Positions 28,899 to 38,174 of a stretch of DNA of 64,000 nucleotides are shown here, piece after piece. Position 1 is the stretch's first letter; each line of letters starts with the position of its first letter. The stretch comes from Novosphingobium sp. EMRT-2 (GTDB taxonomy: Bacteria; Pseudomonadota; Alphaproteobacteria; Sphingomonadales; Sphingomonadaceae). The notes under the pieces were generated by a model. The model was not told where the DNA came from. It did not search any database and saw only the letters and a list, made by a program, of their open reading frames with translations. The stretch is from NCBI RefSeq assembly GCF_005145025.1, contig NZ_CP039695.1, positions 620,001-684,000 on the forward strand. Reading direction: 5' to 3'. Both the position numbers and the translations under genes were made by a program.

Positions 28899-30080
28899 AT
28901 GTTCTTCAACTTCGTCGACGAACTGCGCGCCGCCGGCATTCCGGCCAGTTTCAAGGAGCACCTCGTGCTGCTGGAAGCGCTGGAAAGGGACGTGATCGAG
29001 CAGACGCCCGAAGCGTTCTACTACCTTTCGCGCGCCACCTTCGTGAAGGACGAGGGCCTGCTCGACCGGTTCGACCAGGTCTTCAACAAGGTCTTCAAGG
29101 GGCTGCTGACCGACTACGGCCAGCGCCCGGTCGATATTCCCGAGGACTGGCTGAAGGCTGTGGCCGAGAAGTTCCTCTCGCCCGAGGAAATGGAGAAGAT
29201 CAAATCCCTGGGATCGTGGGAGGAGATCATGGAAACGCTCAAGAAGCGGCTGGAGGAGCAGGAAAAGCGCCACCAGGGCGGCAACAAGTGGATTGGCACC
29301 GGCGGCACCAGCCCGTTCGGCAATTCGGGATACAATCCCGAAGGCGTACGCATCGGCGGCGAGTCCAAGCACAAGCGCGCGCTGAAGGTCTGGGAAAAGC
29401 GCGAGTTCCAGAACCTCGACAACACCAAGGAACTGGGCACGCGCAACATCAAGGTGGCGCTGCGCCGGCTGCGCCGCTTCGCGCGGGAGGGCAATGCCGA
29501 CGAGCTGGACCTCGAAGGCACCATCGAAGGCACCGCCAAGCAGGGCTGGCTCGACATCCGGATGCGCCCGGAAAAGCGCAATGCCGTGAAGCTGCTGCTG
29601 TTCCTGGACGTGGGCGGATCGATGGACCCGTTCATCAAGCTGGTGGAGGAGCTGTTCAGCGCGGCCACCGCCGAGTTCAAGAACATGGAATTCTTCTATT
29701 TCCACAACTGCCTGTACGAAGGCGTGTGGAAGGACAACAAGCGCCGGTGGTCGGAACGGACGCAGACTTGGGACATCCTCCACAAGTACGGCCACGACTA
29801 CAAGGTGATCTTCGTCGGCGACGCGGCGATGAGCCCCTACGAGATCAGCCATCCCGGCGGGTCGGTCGAGCATTTCAACGAGGAAGCCGGCGCGGTGTGG
29901 ATGCACCGCATGGCGCAGACCTATCCGGCGACGGTGTGGCTGAACCCCGTGCCCGAAAAGCAGTGGAACTATTCCCAATCCACCAAGATGCTCCGCGATC
30001 TGGTGGGCGGATCGATGTATCCGCTGACGCTGGAAGGGCTGGACGACGCCATGCGCGAACTGACGCGCAAGAAGCACTGA
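28899..30080 (+). CDS. VWA domain-containing CoxE-like protein
   Basis: A 393-residue protein. The N-terminal half is helical and charged (FVDELRAAGIPASFKEHLVLLEAL; KKRLEEQEKRHQGGNKW). The C-terminal half is a von Willebrand A domain with the metal-site motif D-x-G-x-S in FLDVGGSMD near residue 238 and later VIFVGDAAMSPYEI. CoxE-like proteins pair with MoxR ATPases; in CO dehydrogenase systems the CoxD/CoxE pair helps mature the metal cluster. Here the partner is likely the MoxR ATPase at 25778. No dehydrogenase genes are nearby, so the client is unknown. The gene ends before a perfect palindrome. Confidence 0.9.
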   Translation: MFFNFVDELRAAGIPASFKEHLVLLEALERDVIEQTPEAFYYLSRATFVKDEGLLDRFDQVFNKVFKGLLTDYGQRPVDIPEDWLKAVAEKFLSPEEMEKIKSLGSWEEIMETLKKRLEEQEKRHQGGNKWIGTGGTSPFGNSGYNPEGVRIGGESKHKRALKVWEKREFQNLDNTKELGTRNIKVALRRLRRFAREGNADELDLEGTIEGTAKQGWLDIRMRPEKRNAVKLLLFLDVGGSMDPFIKLVEELFSAATAEFKNMEFFYFHNCLYEGVWKDNKRRWSERTQTWDILHKYGHDYKVIFVGDAAMSPYEISHPGGSVEHFNEEAGAVWMHRMAQTYPATVWLNPVPEKQWNYSQSTKMLRDLVGGSMYPLTLEGLDDAMRELTRKKH

Positions 30081-30098
30081 GGCGGAACGTTGCGGCGA

Positions 30099-30124
30099 GA
30101 CCCTAAGCGCCGGCGCTTAGGGTC
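30099..30124. terminator. Perfect 26-bp palindrome, likely bidirectional terminator
   Basis: GACCCTAAGCGCC at 30099-30111 is followed directly by its exact reverse complement, ending at 30124. It lies in the 52-bp gap between the convergent VWA and DUF1343 genes. Such a 13-bp stem would be very stable; no long T-run follows on either side, so termination efficiency is uncertain. It could equally be a protein-binding palindrome. Confidence 0.6.
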
Positions 30125-30132
30125 AGGCCCCA

Positions 30133-31335
30133 TCAATACAGGAAATAGTGGCGGCGTTCCTCGATCCAACGGTTTTCGTCGGGCGACGCCAGATCATCAA
30201 GATCACCGGGGCGCGAGCGGGGATCGTCCACCCATTCGCGCAGCGAAGGCCCGCCGTTGATCACGTCGATTGCCAGCTTGTCATAGACGTATTCATAGGG
30301 AAATTCGCGCCAGAGCTGGTATTCCGGCTGCAGGCGGCGAATGGCCTTGAACGCCAGCGCCTGCAACCGCCAGGGGCGGAACCGGTAGTGATGGTAGAAG
30401 CCCTTTTCCGCGTGGATCATCAGGCCGTTGCACAGCGTCTTCTCGTGCTTGTGGAACGTCGGCTCGAACCAGCATTCGCGCAAGGCGCAGCCTTCCAGCC
30501 AATCGGGCGCCAGCCGCTCCATTTCCGACAGCACCGCGCGGGCGTTGAGGTCAGGCGCGCCGAACAGCACTTCGAGCGGACGCGTGGTTCCGCGCCCTTC
30601 GGACAGCGTGGTGCCTTCCAGCATCACCGTGCCGGCATAGGCGCGCGCCATGTTGAGGTTCGGCGCGTTCGGACTGGGGTTCACCCAGACGCGGCTGTCC
30701 GGCCAGCCAAAGCCGGGCGCGGCCTCGTGCTGCCAGCCTTCCATCTTGATCACGCGGTATTCGACATCCAGCCGGAACTCGTCGATGAACCAGCGCCCCA
30801 TCTCGCCCAGCGTCAGCCCGTGCCGCATCGGCATGGCCCCGGCGCCGACGAAGCTTTCCCAGCCGGGCTGCAGGACCGTGCCTTCGACCGGGCGCCCCAC
30901 CGGATTGGGCCGGTCCAGCACCCACACTTCCTTGCCCTGCTTCGCCGCCGCGCCCAGCATGTAGAGCAGCGTGGTGACGAAGGTATAGATGCGGCACCCC
31001 AGATCCTGCAGATCGAACAGGAACACGTCAGCGCTGTCCATCATCTCCGGCGTCGGCCGGCGGACCTCGCCGTAGAGGCTGAAAACGGGAATGCCGCAAT
31101 TGGGATCGAGAAAATCCTCGGTCTCCACCATGTTGTCCTGCTTGTCCCCCTTCAGGCCGTGCTGCGGCCCGAACGCGGACGTCAGCCGAATGCCGGGGCA
31201 GGCCATCAGGGCGTCCAGCGAATGCTCGAGATTCTCCGTGAGGGATGCGGGATGCGCGACAAGAGCGACGCGCTTTCCTTCCAGCGGTGCGCGCAGGTCG
31301 GGGTCGGCGAGGAGGCGATCGATACCAAACTTCAT
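30133..31335 (-). CDS. DUF1343 (NamZ-like) protein
   Basis: A 400-residue DUF1343 protein. Landmarks are KRVALVAHPASLTENLEHSLD, SAFGPQHGLKGDKQDNM, FDLQDLGCRIYTFVTTL, VLDRPNPVGRPVEG and EGRGTTRPLEVLFGAP. The B. subtilis family member NamZ is an exo-beta-N-acetylmuramidase that releases MurNAc from peptidoglycan fragments. This copy has no obvious signal peptide, so it may act on recycled muropeptides in the cytoplasm, an inference. The ATG at 31335 overlaps the stop of the DOMON-like gene (ATGA), showing coupling. The long upstream extension of the ORF is not conserved sequence. Confidence 0.85.
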   Translation of the reverse strand: MKFGIDRLLADPDLRAPLEGKRVALVAHPASLTENLEHSLDALMACPGIRLTSAFGPQHGLKGDKQDNMVETEDFLDPNCGIPVFSLYGEVRRPTPEMMDSADVFLFDLQDLGCRIYTFVTTLLYMLGAAAKQGKEVWVLDRPNPVGRPVEGTVLQPGWESFVGAGAMPMRHGLTLGEMGRWFIDEFRLDVEYRVIKMEGWQHEAAPGFGWPDSRVWVNPSPNAPNLNMARAYAGTVMLEGTTLSEGRGTTRPLEVLFGAPDLNARAVLSEMERLAPDWLEGCALRECWFEPTFHKHEKTLCNGLMIHAEKGFYHHYRFRPWRLQALAFKAIRRLQPEYQLWREFPYEYVYDKLAIDVINGGPSLREWVDDPRSRPGDLDDLASPDENRWIEERRHYFLY

Positions 31336-31880
31336 GCCGCCCCCGGTGCCGCAACCGACAGCGCGAAGCAAGCGGGATGGTGAAAGTCCGCCTTGCCGGG
31401 AGCATGGGCCGGCGCCCAGTAGGAGGTGCGCGCGCCCTCCTCCACGATCACCGCCGTAAGGGCCACCTGCCAGGGGCACGGCGGCAGGCCCGCCACCGGA
31501 ATCGCGGCGTCGAAGATCATCATGCGCCCACCGGACCGCAGGGTGCAGGAGAGATCGCGGGGCATCGGCCGCGCGGCCATGCCGCTGCGATAGCCGGAAA
31601 GGTCATAGGCCGCCCACCGCTCCGACGGCGAGAGGTTCAGTTCGACATAGGATTCCTCGCCGGGGTTGCGCAGAAACACCTCGAAGCACGTTGCCTGCCA
31701 CAGACCATCGGCGCGGCCCTTGCCGGCGAAGGGCGGCACGATCACCCGTTCGCTGCCGTCGATCCGCCAGCGCACCTGCAACCAGTTCGCATCGTGTCCG
31801 GTGATCCGCGCCTCGATCCGGCTGACCGCGACCGGCGGATGATCGGGGTGCTGAACAAGCTCGAACGTTCCCAAGCGCAT
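31332..31880 (-). CDS. DOMON-like domain-containing protein
   Basis: A 182-residue, beta-rich protein (LQVRWRIDG...ATCFEVFLRNPGEESYVELNLSPSERWAAYDL as landmarks) that fits the DOMON-like carbohydrate- or haem-binding fold seen in many sphingomonads. No signal peptide is visible. It overlaps the DUF1343 gene by four bases, so the two are translated together. A sugar-binding helper role for the NamZ-like enzyme is a reasonable guess. It is divergent from tyrS, with 39 bp between starts. Confidence 0.72.
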   Translation of the reverse strand: MRLGTFELVQHPDHPPVAVSRIEARITGHDANWLQVRWRIDGSERVIVPPFAGKGRADGLWQATCFEVFLRNPGEESYVELNLSPSERWAAYDLSGYRSGMAARPMPRDLSCTLRSGGRMMIFDAAIPVAGLPPCPWQVALTAVIVEEGARTSYWAPAHAPGKADFHHPACFALSVAAPGAA

Positions 31881-31919
31881 TTCTCCGTGCTAGGCGCGCG
31901 CTCCTGACAAGAGGCCGCC

Positions 31920-33149
31920 ATGACCGCATACAAGTCCACCCTGCTTCGCCTGCTCGACGAGCGTGGCTACATCCACCAGCTTACCGATGCCGCCGCGCTC
32001 GATGCGCTGGCGCAGAAGCAGGTCATCCCGGGCTATATCGGCTTCGATCCTACCGCGCCATCGCTGCACGTGGGCAGCATGGTCCAGATCATGCTGCTCC
32101 GCCGGTTGCAGCAGGCCGGGCACAAGCCGATCGTGCTGATGGGCGGCGGCACCGGCAAGATCGGCGATCCCAGCTTCAAGGACGAAGCCCGCAAGCTGCT
32201 GACGACGGATACGATCGCGGCGAACGTCGCCTCGATTAAGACCGTGTTCGAACGCTTCCTGACGTTCGGCGATGGACCGAGCGACGCGATCATGGTCGAC
32301 AACGCGGACTGGCTCGACAAGCTGGAATACATCCCCTTCCTGCGCGAGGTGGGCCAGCATTTCTCGGTCAACCGGATGCTCAGCTTCGATTCGGTCAAGC
32401 AGCGGCTGGATCGCGAACAATCGCTGTCGTTCCTCGAATTCAACTACATGATTCTGCAGGCTTACGATTTCCGCGAACTGTCGCAGCGGCATGCCTGCCG
32501 GTTGCAGATGGGCGGATCGGACCAGTGGGGCAACATCGTCAACGGCATCGAACTGACCCGCCGCATGGACGGGGTGGAAGTGTTCGGCGTCACCACGCCG
32601 CTGCTGACCACGGCCGACGGTTCCAAGATGGGCAAGACGGCCGCCGGGGCCGTGTGGCTCAACGAGGACGCGCTGCCCGCGTGGGACTTCTGGCAATACT
32701 GGCGCAACAGCGATGACCGCGATGTCGGCCGGTTCCTGCGCCTGTTCACGGATCTGCCGCTGGACGAGATCGTGCGGCTCGAAGCGCTGCAGGGCAGCGA
32801 GATCAACGCCGCCAAGGTGGTGCTCGCCAACGAAGTCACGCGGCTGGTCCGTGGCGAGGAAGCGGCCCGCGCCGCCGAAGCCACCGCGGCCGCCACGTTC
32901 GCGGGCGGCGGAATCGGCCAGGACCTGCCCACGCTCGTCTGCGCGGAACACGCTATCAGTCTGATCGATGCGCTGGTCGGTATCGGTTTTGCGGCGAGCC
33001 GTGGCGAGGCAAAACGCCTTATCGCCGGCAGCGGCGCCCGGATTGACGGCGAATCCGTGTCCGACGAAGGCTTCCAGATCGTGCTGGCGGGCCAGGAACG
33101 GCGGATTTCCGCGGGAAAGAAGAAGCACGGCATCATCCGCCCGGCCTGA
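31920..33149 (+). CDS. tyrS: Tyrosyl-tRNA synthetase
   Basis: A 409-residue class I aminoacyl-tRNA synthetase charging tRNA-Tyr. The HIGH-like motif is HVGS at 50-53 ([13 protein letters not shown]). The tyrosine pocket is in [11 protein letters not shown] and [11 protein letters not shown]. The KMSKS-like loop is DGSKMGKT near residue 235. The C-terminal S4-like RNA-binding domain ends [12 protein letters not shown]. The internal KMGKT form is usual in TyrRS of this type. It stands as a single gene; upstream is the divergent DOMON-like gene, downstream the PilZ gene. Confidence 0.97.
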   Translation: MTAYKSTLLRLLDERGYIHQLTDAAALDALAQKQVIPGYIGFDPTAPSLHVGSMVQIMLLRRLQQAGHKPIVLMGGGTGKIGDPSFKDEARKLLTTDTIAANVASIKTVFERFLTFGDGPSDAIMVDNADWLDKLEYIPFLREVGQHFSVNRMLSFDSVKQRLDREQSLSFLEFNYMILQAYDFRELSQRHACRLQMGGSDQWGNIVNGIELTRRMDGVEVFGVTTPLLTTADGSKMGKTAAGAVWLNEDALPAWDFWQYWRNSDDRDVGRFLRLFTDLPLDEIVRLEALQGSEINAAKVVLANEVTRLVRGEEAARAAEATAAATFAGGGIGQDLPTLVCAEHAISLIDALVGIGFAASRGEAKRLIAGSGARIDGESVSDEGFQIVLAGQERRISAGKKKHGIIRPA

Positions 33150-33263
33150 TCCCTTTACCGCAAACTTTTGAAGCAGGCGGAAAAAGTCCGAAGCAGGTTT
33201 AGGGAATATTTGGCATTTCGCAGCTACAGCATCGGCTCCACTTTCCCACGACGAGGAGGAACG

Positions 33264-33602
33264 ATGCCTGGCGGAGCCCAGCTTTCAGTCACCGACCTGC
33301 GCCGTGCCACGCGACAGCCGGTGAATCTGCCGGTCATCGGTGAGCATCGTCGCATGGGCGATGTGATGCTGCACATCGTCAACATCTCGTCCAACGGGTT
33401 CATGGCTCAGGGAGTCACGGATCTTGGCCGGGGTGAACGCGTGACCGTGCGCCTTCCGCAGATCGGCCGCATCGAAGCCTTCATCGTGTGGACCAAGGAT
33501 GATCGCACCGGGTTCCAGTTCGAACGCATCATTCGGCCCGAAGACTTCCTGAAAATGGTCAAGAGCCTGCAACCCAACCCGCGTCTGCGCGGCAAAGGCT
33601 GA
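33264..33602 (+). CDS. PilZ domain protein
   Basis: A 112-residue single-domain PilZ protein. It has the RxxxR-type c-di-GMP motif (DLRRATRQPVNLPV) followed by the N/D-x-S-x-x-G motif in VNISSNGFMAQG, then VRLPQIGRIEAFIVW. It probably binds c-di-GMP in the cytoplasm and relays it to an unidentified partner. The start ATG 33264 has a strong GAGGAGGAA upstream, so the longer in-frame ORF from 33168 is rejected. A diguanylate cyclase lies 21 kb away in this window. Confidence 0.9.
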   Translation: MPGGAQLSVTDLRRATRQPVNLPVIGEHRRMGDVMLHIVNISSNGFMAQGVTDLGRGERVTVRLPQIGRIEAFIVWTKDDRTGFQFERIIRPEDFLKMVKSLQPNPRLRGKG

Positions 33603-33620
33603 TTCCCGGCTAACTTCGGC

Positions 33621-33643
33621 ACAAGGCGGACCGCCGCCCTTGT
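33621..33643 (+). terminator. Hairpin after the PilZ gene
   Basis: ACAAGGCGG at 33621-33629 pairs with CCGCCCTTGT at 33634-33643 with one bulge. It lies 18 bp past the PilZ stop and before the Zur-box-like site. There is no strong T-run after it, so the terminator call is tentative. Confidence 0.35.
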
Positions 33644-33665
33644 TGACGCTTCGTCGATTCAGGGT

Positions 33666-33680
33666 TGTTATATTATATCA
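33666..33680. promoter_or_regulatory. Zur-box-like palindrome
   Basis: TGTTATATTATATCA is a near-perfect palindrome (six of seven half-site positions match). It fits the alphaproteobacterial Zur consensus as I recall it, TGTTATAnTATAnCA. It sits 43 bp upstream of the TTG start of a ZnuD-type receptor, the expected place for zinc-dependent repression. Its AT-rich sequence stands out in a GC-rich region. Binding is not shown. Confidence 0.6.
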
Positions 33681-33722
33681 TTTCATTACGAACACCCGGA
33701 GTTCAAACCCCGGGGTGATTCC

Positions 33723-35855
33723 TTGCAACGTCAATTCCTCTCCTCCTCCGCCCTCGCGCTTTTTCTTGCCGCATCGCCAGCCTTGGCCGCTCCGCTTGCG
33801 CAGACGCCCGCCGCCCCTCCGGCCGAGGGCACCGACGGGCATGTCGACAGCGCCCATCCCACCGGCACGCCCGACGACGCCGGCCACACGCCGATCGTGG
33901 TAACCGGCCGCCTGATCTCCGGTGACCGGGACGTAATCGTTGCGCCGGTAGTGCTCACCGGCGAAGACCTAGCCCGCAATACGCAGCCGCAGATCGGCGC
34001 GATGCTCGCCCGGTTGCCCGGCGTTTCCACCAGCGGTTTCGCGCCCGGCGCCTCGCGTCCCGTACTGCGCGGGTTTGACGGTCCGCGCGTGCAGGTGCTG
34101 ACCGACGGCCTTGGTTCGCTCGATGCCTCGTCCGTCTCGGCCGACCACGGCGTCGCGCTGGATACGCTGAACATCGACCGGATCGATGTGCTCCACGGGC
34201 CGGAAGTGCTGCTCTATGCCGCCGATCCGGCCGGTGGGGCGGTCAACGCGATCGACAAGCGCATTCCCCGCCGCGTGCCCGACAAGCCGGTCGAACTGAC
34301 CGCGCAGGGCAGCTATGGCACCGCGGCGGACTCGGTCAACTTCGGCGGGGCGATGGACGTTGCCCTGGCCCCGCGCTTCGTCGCGCATGTGGACGCCTCG
34401 TACAACCACGCCAACGACCTGCGCATCGGCGGCAACGTGCTCTCGCCGCAGTTGCGCGCCGACACGCTGGCCTCCGCGGCGGATCTCGCAAGCGATGGCG
34501 ACACCGATGGCGCGACTTCGCTGACCCAGCAGGCCAATGCGCGCGGACGCCTGGCGAACAGCTTCGCGCGCGGTTCCACGCTCGGCGCTGGCGTCGCCTT
34601 CATCGACGCGGGTGGTAGCCTGGGCATTTCCGTTTCGCGGCTGACCAGCGACTATGGCATCCCGCCCCGCCCTGAAGCGGGCAGCGGCGATCCGGTGTCG
34701 ATCTCGCTGCGCCAGACCCGCTACGACATGCGCGGCAGCCTCAATCTCGACGGATTCTTCGACAAGCTCGAATTCCGGGGAGCCTATGGTGATTATACCC
34801 ATGCCGAGATCGAAGGCGGCGTGGCGGGTACACGCTTCTTCAACGAGAGCATCGAAACGCGCCTGGAACTGGTGCAGGCGCGCCATGGTGGCTGGCGCGG
34901 CGAGACCGGCATCCAGTATGGCAGCCGGGACTTGCGCGTGGTGGGCGATGAACGCCTGATCCCGGACAACCTGACCAACCGTTTTGCCGTGTTCACGCGG
35001 CAGCAGCTTTCCGTGGGCACCTTCGACCTCGAGGCCAGCGGCCGCTACGAACACACCTCGGTGAAGGCGCGCCCGAACGGAATCACGCGCGATTTCAACC
35101 AGCTTGCCGCGGGGCTGGGGCTGGCCTGGCATCCCGTGGAAAGCCTTACCATCAGCCTGTCCGGCAGCCATGGCGAACGCGCGCCGAGCGCCGAGGAACT
35201 GTTCATCGACGGCATCCATGATGCCACGCAGTCCTACGAAAGCGGCAATCCGGCCTTCCGCAAGGAACGCAGCAATACCGTGGAGGCGGGCGTGCGCTAC
35301 CATGCCGATCGCTTTGCGGGTGCGGTCACGGCCTATGCCACCGATTTCAAGGACTTCATCGCGCCTGTTCCCACCGGGGCCGATGTGGAAGGCTTCCCCG
35401 TCTATCAATTCATCCAGGGCGACGCGAAGTTCCGTGGCGTGGAAGCCGAAGCCTCGGTCAAGGCGCTGGACTGGGGGGACCGTTCGGTGTCCGTCGACGG
35501 CGGCGTCGACTATGTCCACGCGGAACTGACCGGCGTTGGCCCTGCCCCGCGCATCCCCCCGCTGCGCGTGCGCGGCGGCGCGGAATACAACAGCGACCGG
35601 TTCAGCCTGCGTGGCGAGGTGATCCACAACGCCGCGCAGAACCGCGTGGCCGCCAACGAGAACCCGACGGCCGCCTTCACACTCGTCAACGCCAGCGCCA
35701 CCTGGCGGCCGATGGGCAAGGATGGTGCGCTTTCGCTGATCCTGTCGGGCGATAACCTGCTTAACGTGGAAGGCCGGCTGGCGACATCGGAAACGCGCGA
35801 TTTCGTGCCGATCGCCGGGCGCGACGTGCGCGTGACCGTCTCATTGAGAATTTGA
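33723..35855 (+). CDS. TonB-dependent outer-membrane receptor, ZnuD-like
   Basis: A 710-residue receptor starting with TTG 33723, with GGGGTG upstream. A signal peptide (LALFLAASPALA) is followed by a TonB box-like IVVTGRL, a plug domain (about 60-180) and a 22-strand barrel ending in VRVTVSLRI with terminal aromatic/hydrophobic residues. The plug reads LRGFDGPRVQVLTDGL, SADHGVALD and DVLHGPEVLLY, then VNAIDKRIP; this pattern matches ZnuD zinc receptors. A histidine/aspartate-rich segment (TDGHVDSAHPTG) near the N terminus could bind metal. The Zur-like box upstream supports zinc import. It overlaps or abuts the MFS gene downstream. Confidence 0.8.
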   Translation: MQRQFLSSSALALFLAASPALAAPLAQTPAAPPAEGTDGHVDSAHPTGTPDDAGHTPIVVTGRLISGDRDVIVAPVVLTGEDLARNTQPQIGAMLARLPGVSTSGFAPGASRPVLRGFDGPRVQVLTDGLGSLDASSVSADHGVALDTLNIDRIDVLHGPEVLLYAADPAGGAVNAIDKRIPRRVPDKPVELTAQGSYGTAADSVNFGGAMDVALAPRFVAHVDASYNHANDLRIGGNVLSPQLRADTLASAADLASDGDTDGATSLTQQANARGRLANSFARGSTLGAGVAFIDAGGSLGISVSRLTSDYGIPPRPEAGSGDPVSISLRQTRYDMRGSLNLDGFFDKLEFRGAYGDYTHAEIEGGVAGTRFFNESIETRLELVQARHGGWRGETGIQYGSRDLRVVGDERLIPDNLTNRFAVFTRQQLSVGTFDLEASGRYEHTSVKARPNGITRDFNQLAAGLGLAWHPVESLTISLSGSHGERAPSAEELFIDGIHDATQSYESGNPAFRKERSNTVEAGVRYHADRFAGAVTAYATDFKDFIAPVPTGADVEGFPVYQFIQGDAKFRGVEAEASVKALDWGDRSVSVDGGVDYVHAELTGVGPAPRIPPLRVRGGAEYNSDRFSLRGEVIHNAAQNRVAANENPTAAFTLVNASATWRPMGKDGALSLILSGDNLLNVEGRLATSETRDFVPIAGRDVRVTVSLRI

Positions 35856-35911
35856 CCGCTTACGAGATTTGCTTGCTTGGCAAGAGGAAGTCTCGCTGCC
35901 ATTCCAGCGGC

Positions 35912-37249
35912 GTGACTTCCTCTCCCGAGACTCCCCGTTCGCCGATCGCCATTCCGGATTACAGGCGCTTCTGGCTGGCGCGCCTGTGTTCGGTCATCGC
36001 GACCTCCGGCATGGTCGTGGTGCTGGGCTATCAGCTCTATGACGTGGCGCGTGCGCAATATGGCATGAGCATCGGCCATGCCGCGTTTCAGCTTGGCATT
36101 CTCGGCCTCGTCCAGTTCCTGCCGGTGTTTCTGCTGACGCCTGTCGCGGGTGTTCTGGCGGACCGGTTCGACCGGCGCAACGTGGCTGCGCTGGCCAGCC
36201 TGATCGACCTGCTGGTTGCCAGTTCGCTTGCGCTGACGACGCAATTCGACCTCCTCTCGCTGCCGCTGCTGTTCACGCTGGGCGCGCTGCATGGCACCGC
36301 GCGCGTGTTTATCGCCCCGGCGATGGCATCGATCGCGCCGAACATCGTTCCGGCCGACCTCATGCCGAAGGCAATCGCGATCAACGCGCTAGCCATGCAG
36401 ATCGGGTCGGTTACCGGCCCCGCGCTGGGCGGCATCCTGTTCTCGCTGGCGCCGACCGCGCCGTACTGGACCTCCGTCGCCCTGCTGCTGATCGGCGCAT
36501 TCTCGCTTTTCCGCATCCGCCCGCTGCCCCCGCCGCCCGGCAATCGCGACCGGCACCCGCTGCGCCAGATCCTGGAAGGCCTGACCTACGTATGGAACGA
36601 GCGCTTCCTGCTCGGCTGCGTCACGCTCGATCTGTTTGCGGTCCTGCTGGGCGGCGCGACCGCGCTGCTTCCGGTGTTCGCCCGCGACATACTGTTCGTG
36701 GACGGCCACCCGGTCGGTGCCGACGGACTGGGCCTGATGCGCGCCGCGCCGGCCTTCGGCGCCGCGGCCGTCGCGATCCTGCTGTCCAAATATCCGATCC
36801 GGCACAACGTGGGCGTGAAGATGCTGTGGGGCGTCGTCGCCTATGGCCTTGCCACCGCCGCGTTCGGCCTGTCGCGCAATTTCTACCTCTCGCTGGCGCT
36901 CCTCGCCTGCTTGGGCATGGGCGACATGATCTCGGTGTTCATCCGCAACACGCTGGTCCAGCTCAACACGCCCGATGAAGTGCGCGGCCGCGTTTCGGCG
37001 ATATCGGGCCTGGCGATCTCCGCGTCCAACGAGCTGGGCGAAATGCAGTCGGGCATCGCCGCCGCACTGCTCGGGGCGACCGGCGCGGTGGTGTTCGGCG
37101 GCGCGGGTGCGATCGCGATCACCGCGCTGTGGGCCGTCCTGTTCCCGGAACTCAAAAACGCGCGGACCTTTGCGCCGCAGTATCGTAGATACGATTCTCC
37201 CCCTCCGACGGCACATGCCGAGGCGGATCACGTCAAGGAAGGAACCTGA
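35912..37249 (+). CDS. MFS transporter, EntS-like
   Basis: A 445-residue twelve-helix major facilitator of the MFS_3/EntS group (PDYRRFWLARLCSVIATSGM; GVLADRFDRRNVAAL; MPKAIAINALAMQIGSVTGPALGG; RNTLVQLNTPDEVRGRVSAI as landmarks). EntS exports enterobactin; relatives move siderophores either way. The gene directly follows the ZnuD-like receptor: a TTG at 35852 would overlap the receptor stop by four bases, while GTG 35912 is nearer the conserved start and is used here. The coupling suggests it moves a metal chelate or chelator for the same system. Substrate is inferred, not read. Confidence 0.82.
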   Translation: MTSSPETPRSPIAIPDYRRFWLARLCSVIATSGMVVVLGYQLYDVARAQYGMSIGHAAFQLGILGLVQFLPVFLLTPVAGVLADRFDRRNVAALASLIDLLVASSLALTTQFDLLSLPLLFTLGALHGTARVFIAPAMASIAPNIVPADLMPKAIAINALAMQIGSVTGPALGGILFSLAPTAPYWTSVALLLIGAFSLFRIRPLPPPPGNRDRHPLRQILEGLTYVWNERFLLGCVTLDLFAVLLGGATALLPVFARDILFVDGHPVGADGLGLMRAAPAFGAAAVAILLSKYPIRHNVGVKMLWGVVAYGLATAAFGLSRNFYLSLALLACLGMGDMISVFIRNTLVQLNTPDEVRGRVSAISGLAISASNELGEMQSGIAAALLGATGAVVFGGAGAIAITALWAVLFPELKNARTFAPQYRRYDSPPPTAHAEADHVKEGT

Positions 37250-37252
37250 ACC

Positions 37253-38170
37253 ATGAAAGCCGACAGCGTTCTCGCCACCATCGGCAATACGCCGCACATT
37301 CGCCTTTCGCGGCTGTTCCCGGACCATGAAGTCTGGATCAAGGCCGAGCGCACCAACCCCGGCGGATCGATCAAGGACCGCATCGCGCTGGCGATGATCG
37401 AGGATGCGGAGCAGCGCGGCGAACTGAAGCCGGGTGGCACCATCATCGAGCCGACATCGGGCAATACCGGCATCGGCCTGGCGCTGGTGGCGGCGGTGAA
37501 GGGCTACAAGCTCGTGCTCGTCATGCCCGAATCGATGTCGATCGAACGCCGGCGATTGATGCTCGCCTATGGCGCGTCGTTCGACCTTACCCCGCGCGAA
37601 AAGGGCATGAAGGGCGCGATCGAACGCGCGAACCAGCTGCTCGCCGAAACGCCGGGAGCCTGGATTCCGCAGCAGTTCGAAAACCCGGCGAACGTGGCCG
37701 TCCACGCCCGCACGACCGCGCAGGAAATCCTCACGGACTTCGCCGACACGCCGATCGACGTGCTGATCACCGGCGTCGGCACCGGCGGCCACCTGACGGG
37801 TTCGGCCGAGGAACTGAAGAAGACCTGGCCCGCGCTGAAGGCCTATGCCGTCGAGCCGGCGCTGTCGCCGGTCATTTCCGGCGGGCAGCCGGCGCCCCAC
37901 CCGATCCAGGGGATCGGCGCGGGCTTCATCCCCGGCAACCTCCACACCCAGTCGATCGACGGCGCGATCCAGGTCGATGCCGGCGACGCCAAGGAATGGG
38001 CACGCCGTTCGGCCAGCGTCGAAGGCCTGCTGGTGGGGATCAGCTCGGGCGCGACGCTTGCCGCCATTGCGCAGAAGCTGCCCGACCTACCCGTCGGCAG
38101 CCGCGTGCTGGGCTTCAACTACGATACCGGCGAACGTTACCTTTCCGTTCCCGATTTCCTGCCGGAGTAA
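37253..38170 (+). CDS. cysK: Cysteine synthase A
   Basis: A 305-residue PLP enzyme of the O-acetylserine sulfhydrylase family. The PLP lysine is Lys41 in NPGGSIKDR. The substrate loop [11 protein letters not shown] and the phosphate-binding [10 protein letters not shown] are intact. ISSGATLA and the C-terminal ERYLSV are typical of CysK. It makes cysteine from O-acetylserine and sulfide. It starts 3 bp after the MFS gene and so is probably co-transcribed with the receptor and transporter, an unusual position that may tie cysteine supply to metal limitation. Confidence 0.93.
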   Translation: MKADSVLATIGNTPHIRLSRLFPDHEVWIKAERTNPGGSIKDRIALAMIEDAEQRGELKPGGTIIEPTSGNTGIGLALVAAVKGYKLVLVMPESMSIERRRLMLAYGASFDLTPREKGMKGAIERANQLLAETPGAWIPQQFENPANVAVHARTTAQEILTDFADTPIDVLITGVGTGGHLTGSAEELKKTWPALKAYAVEPALSPVISGGQPAPHPIQGIGAGFIPGNLHTQSIDGAIQVDAGDAKEWARRSASVEGLLVGISSGATLAAIAQKLPDLPVGSRVLGFNYDTGERYLSVPDFLPE

Positions 38171-38174
38171 GACG

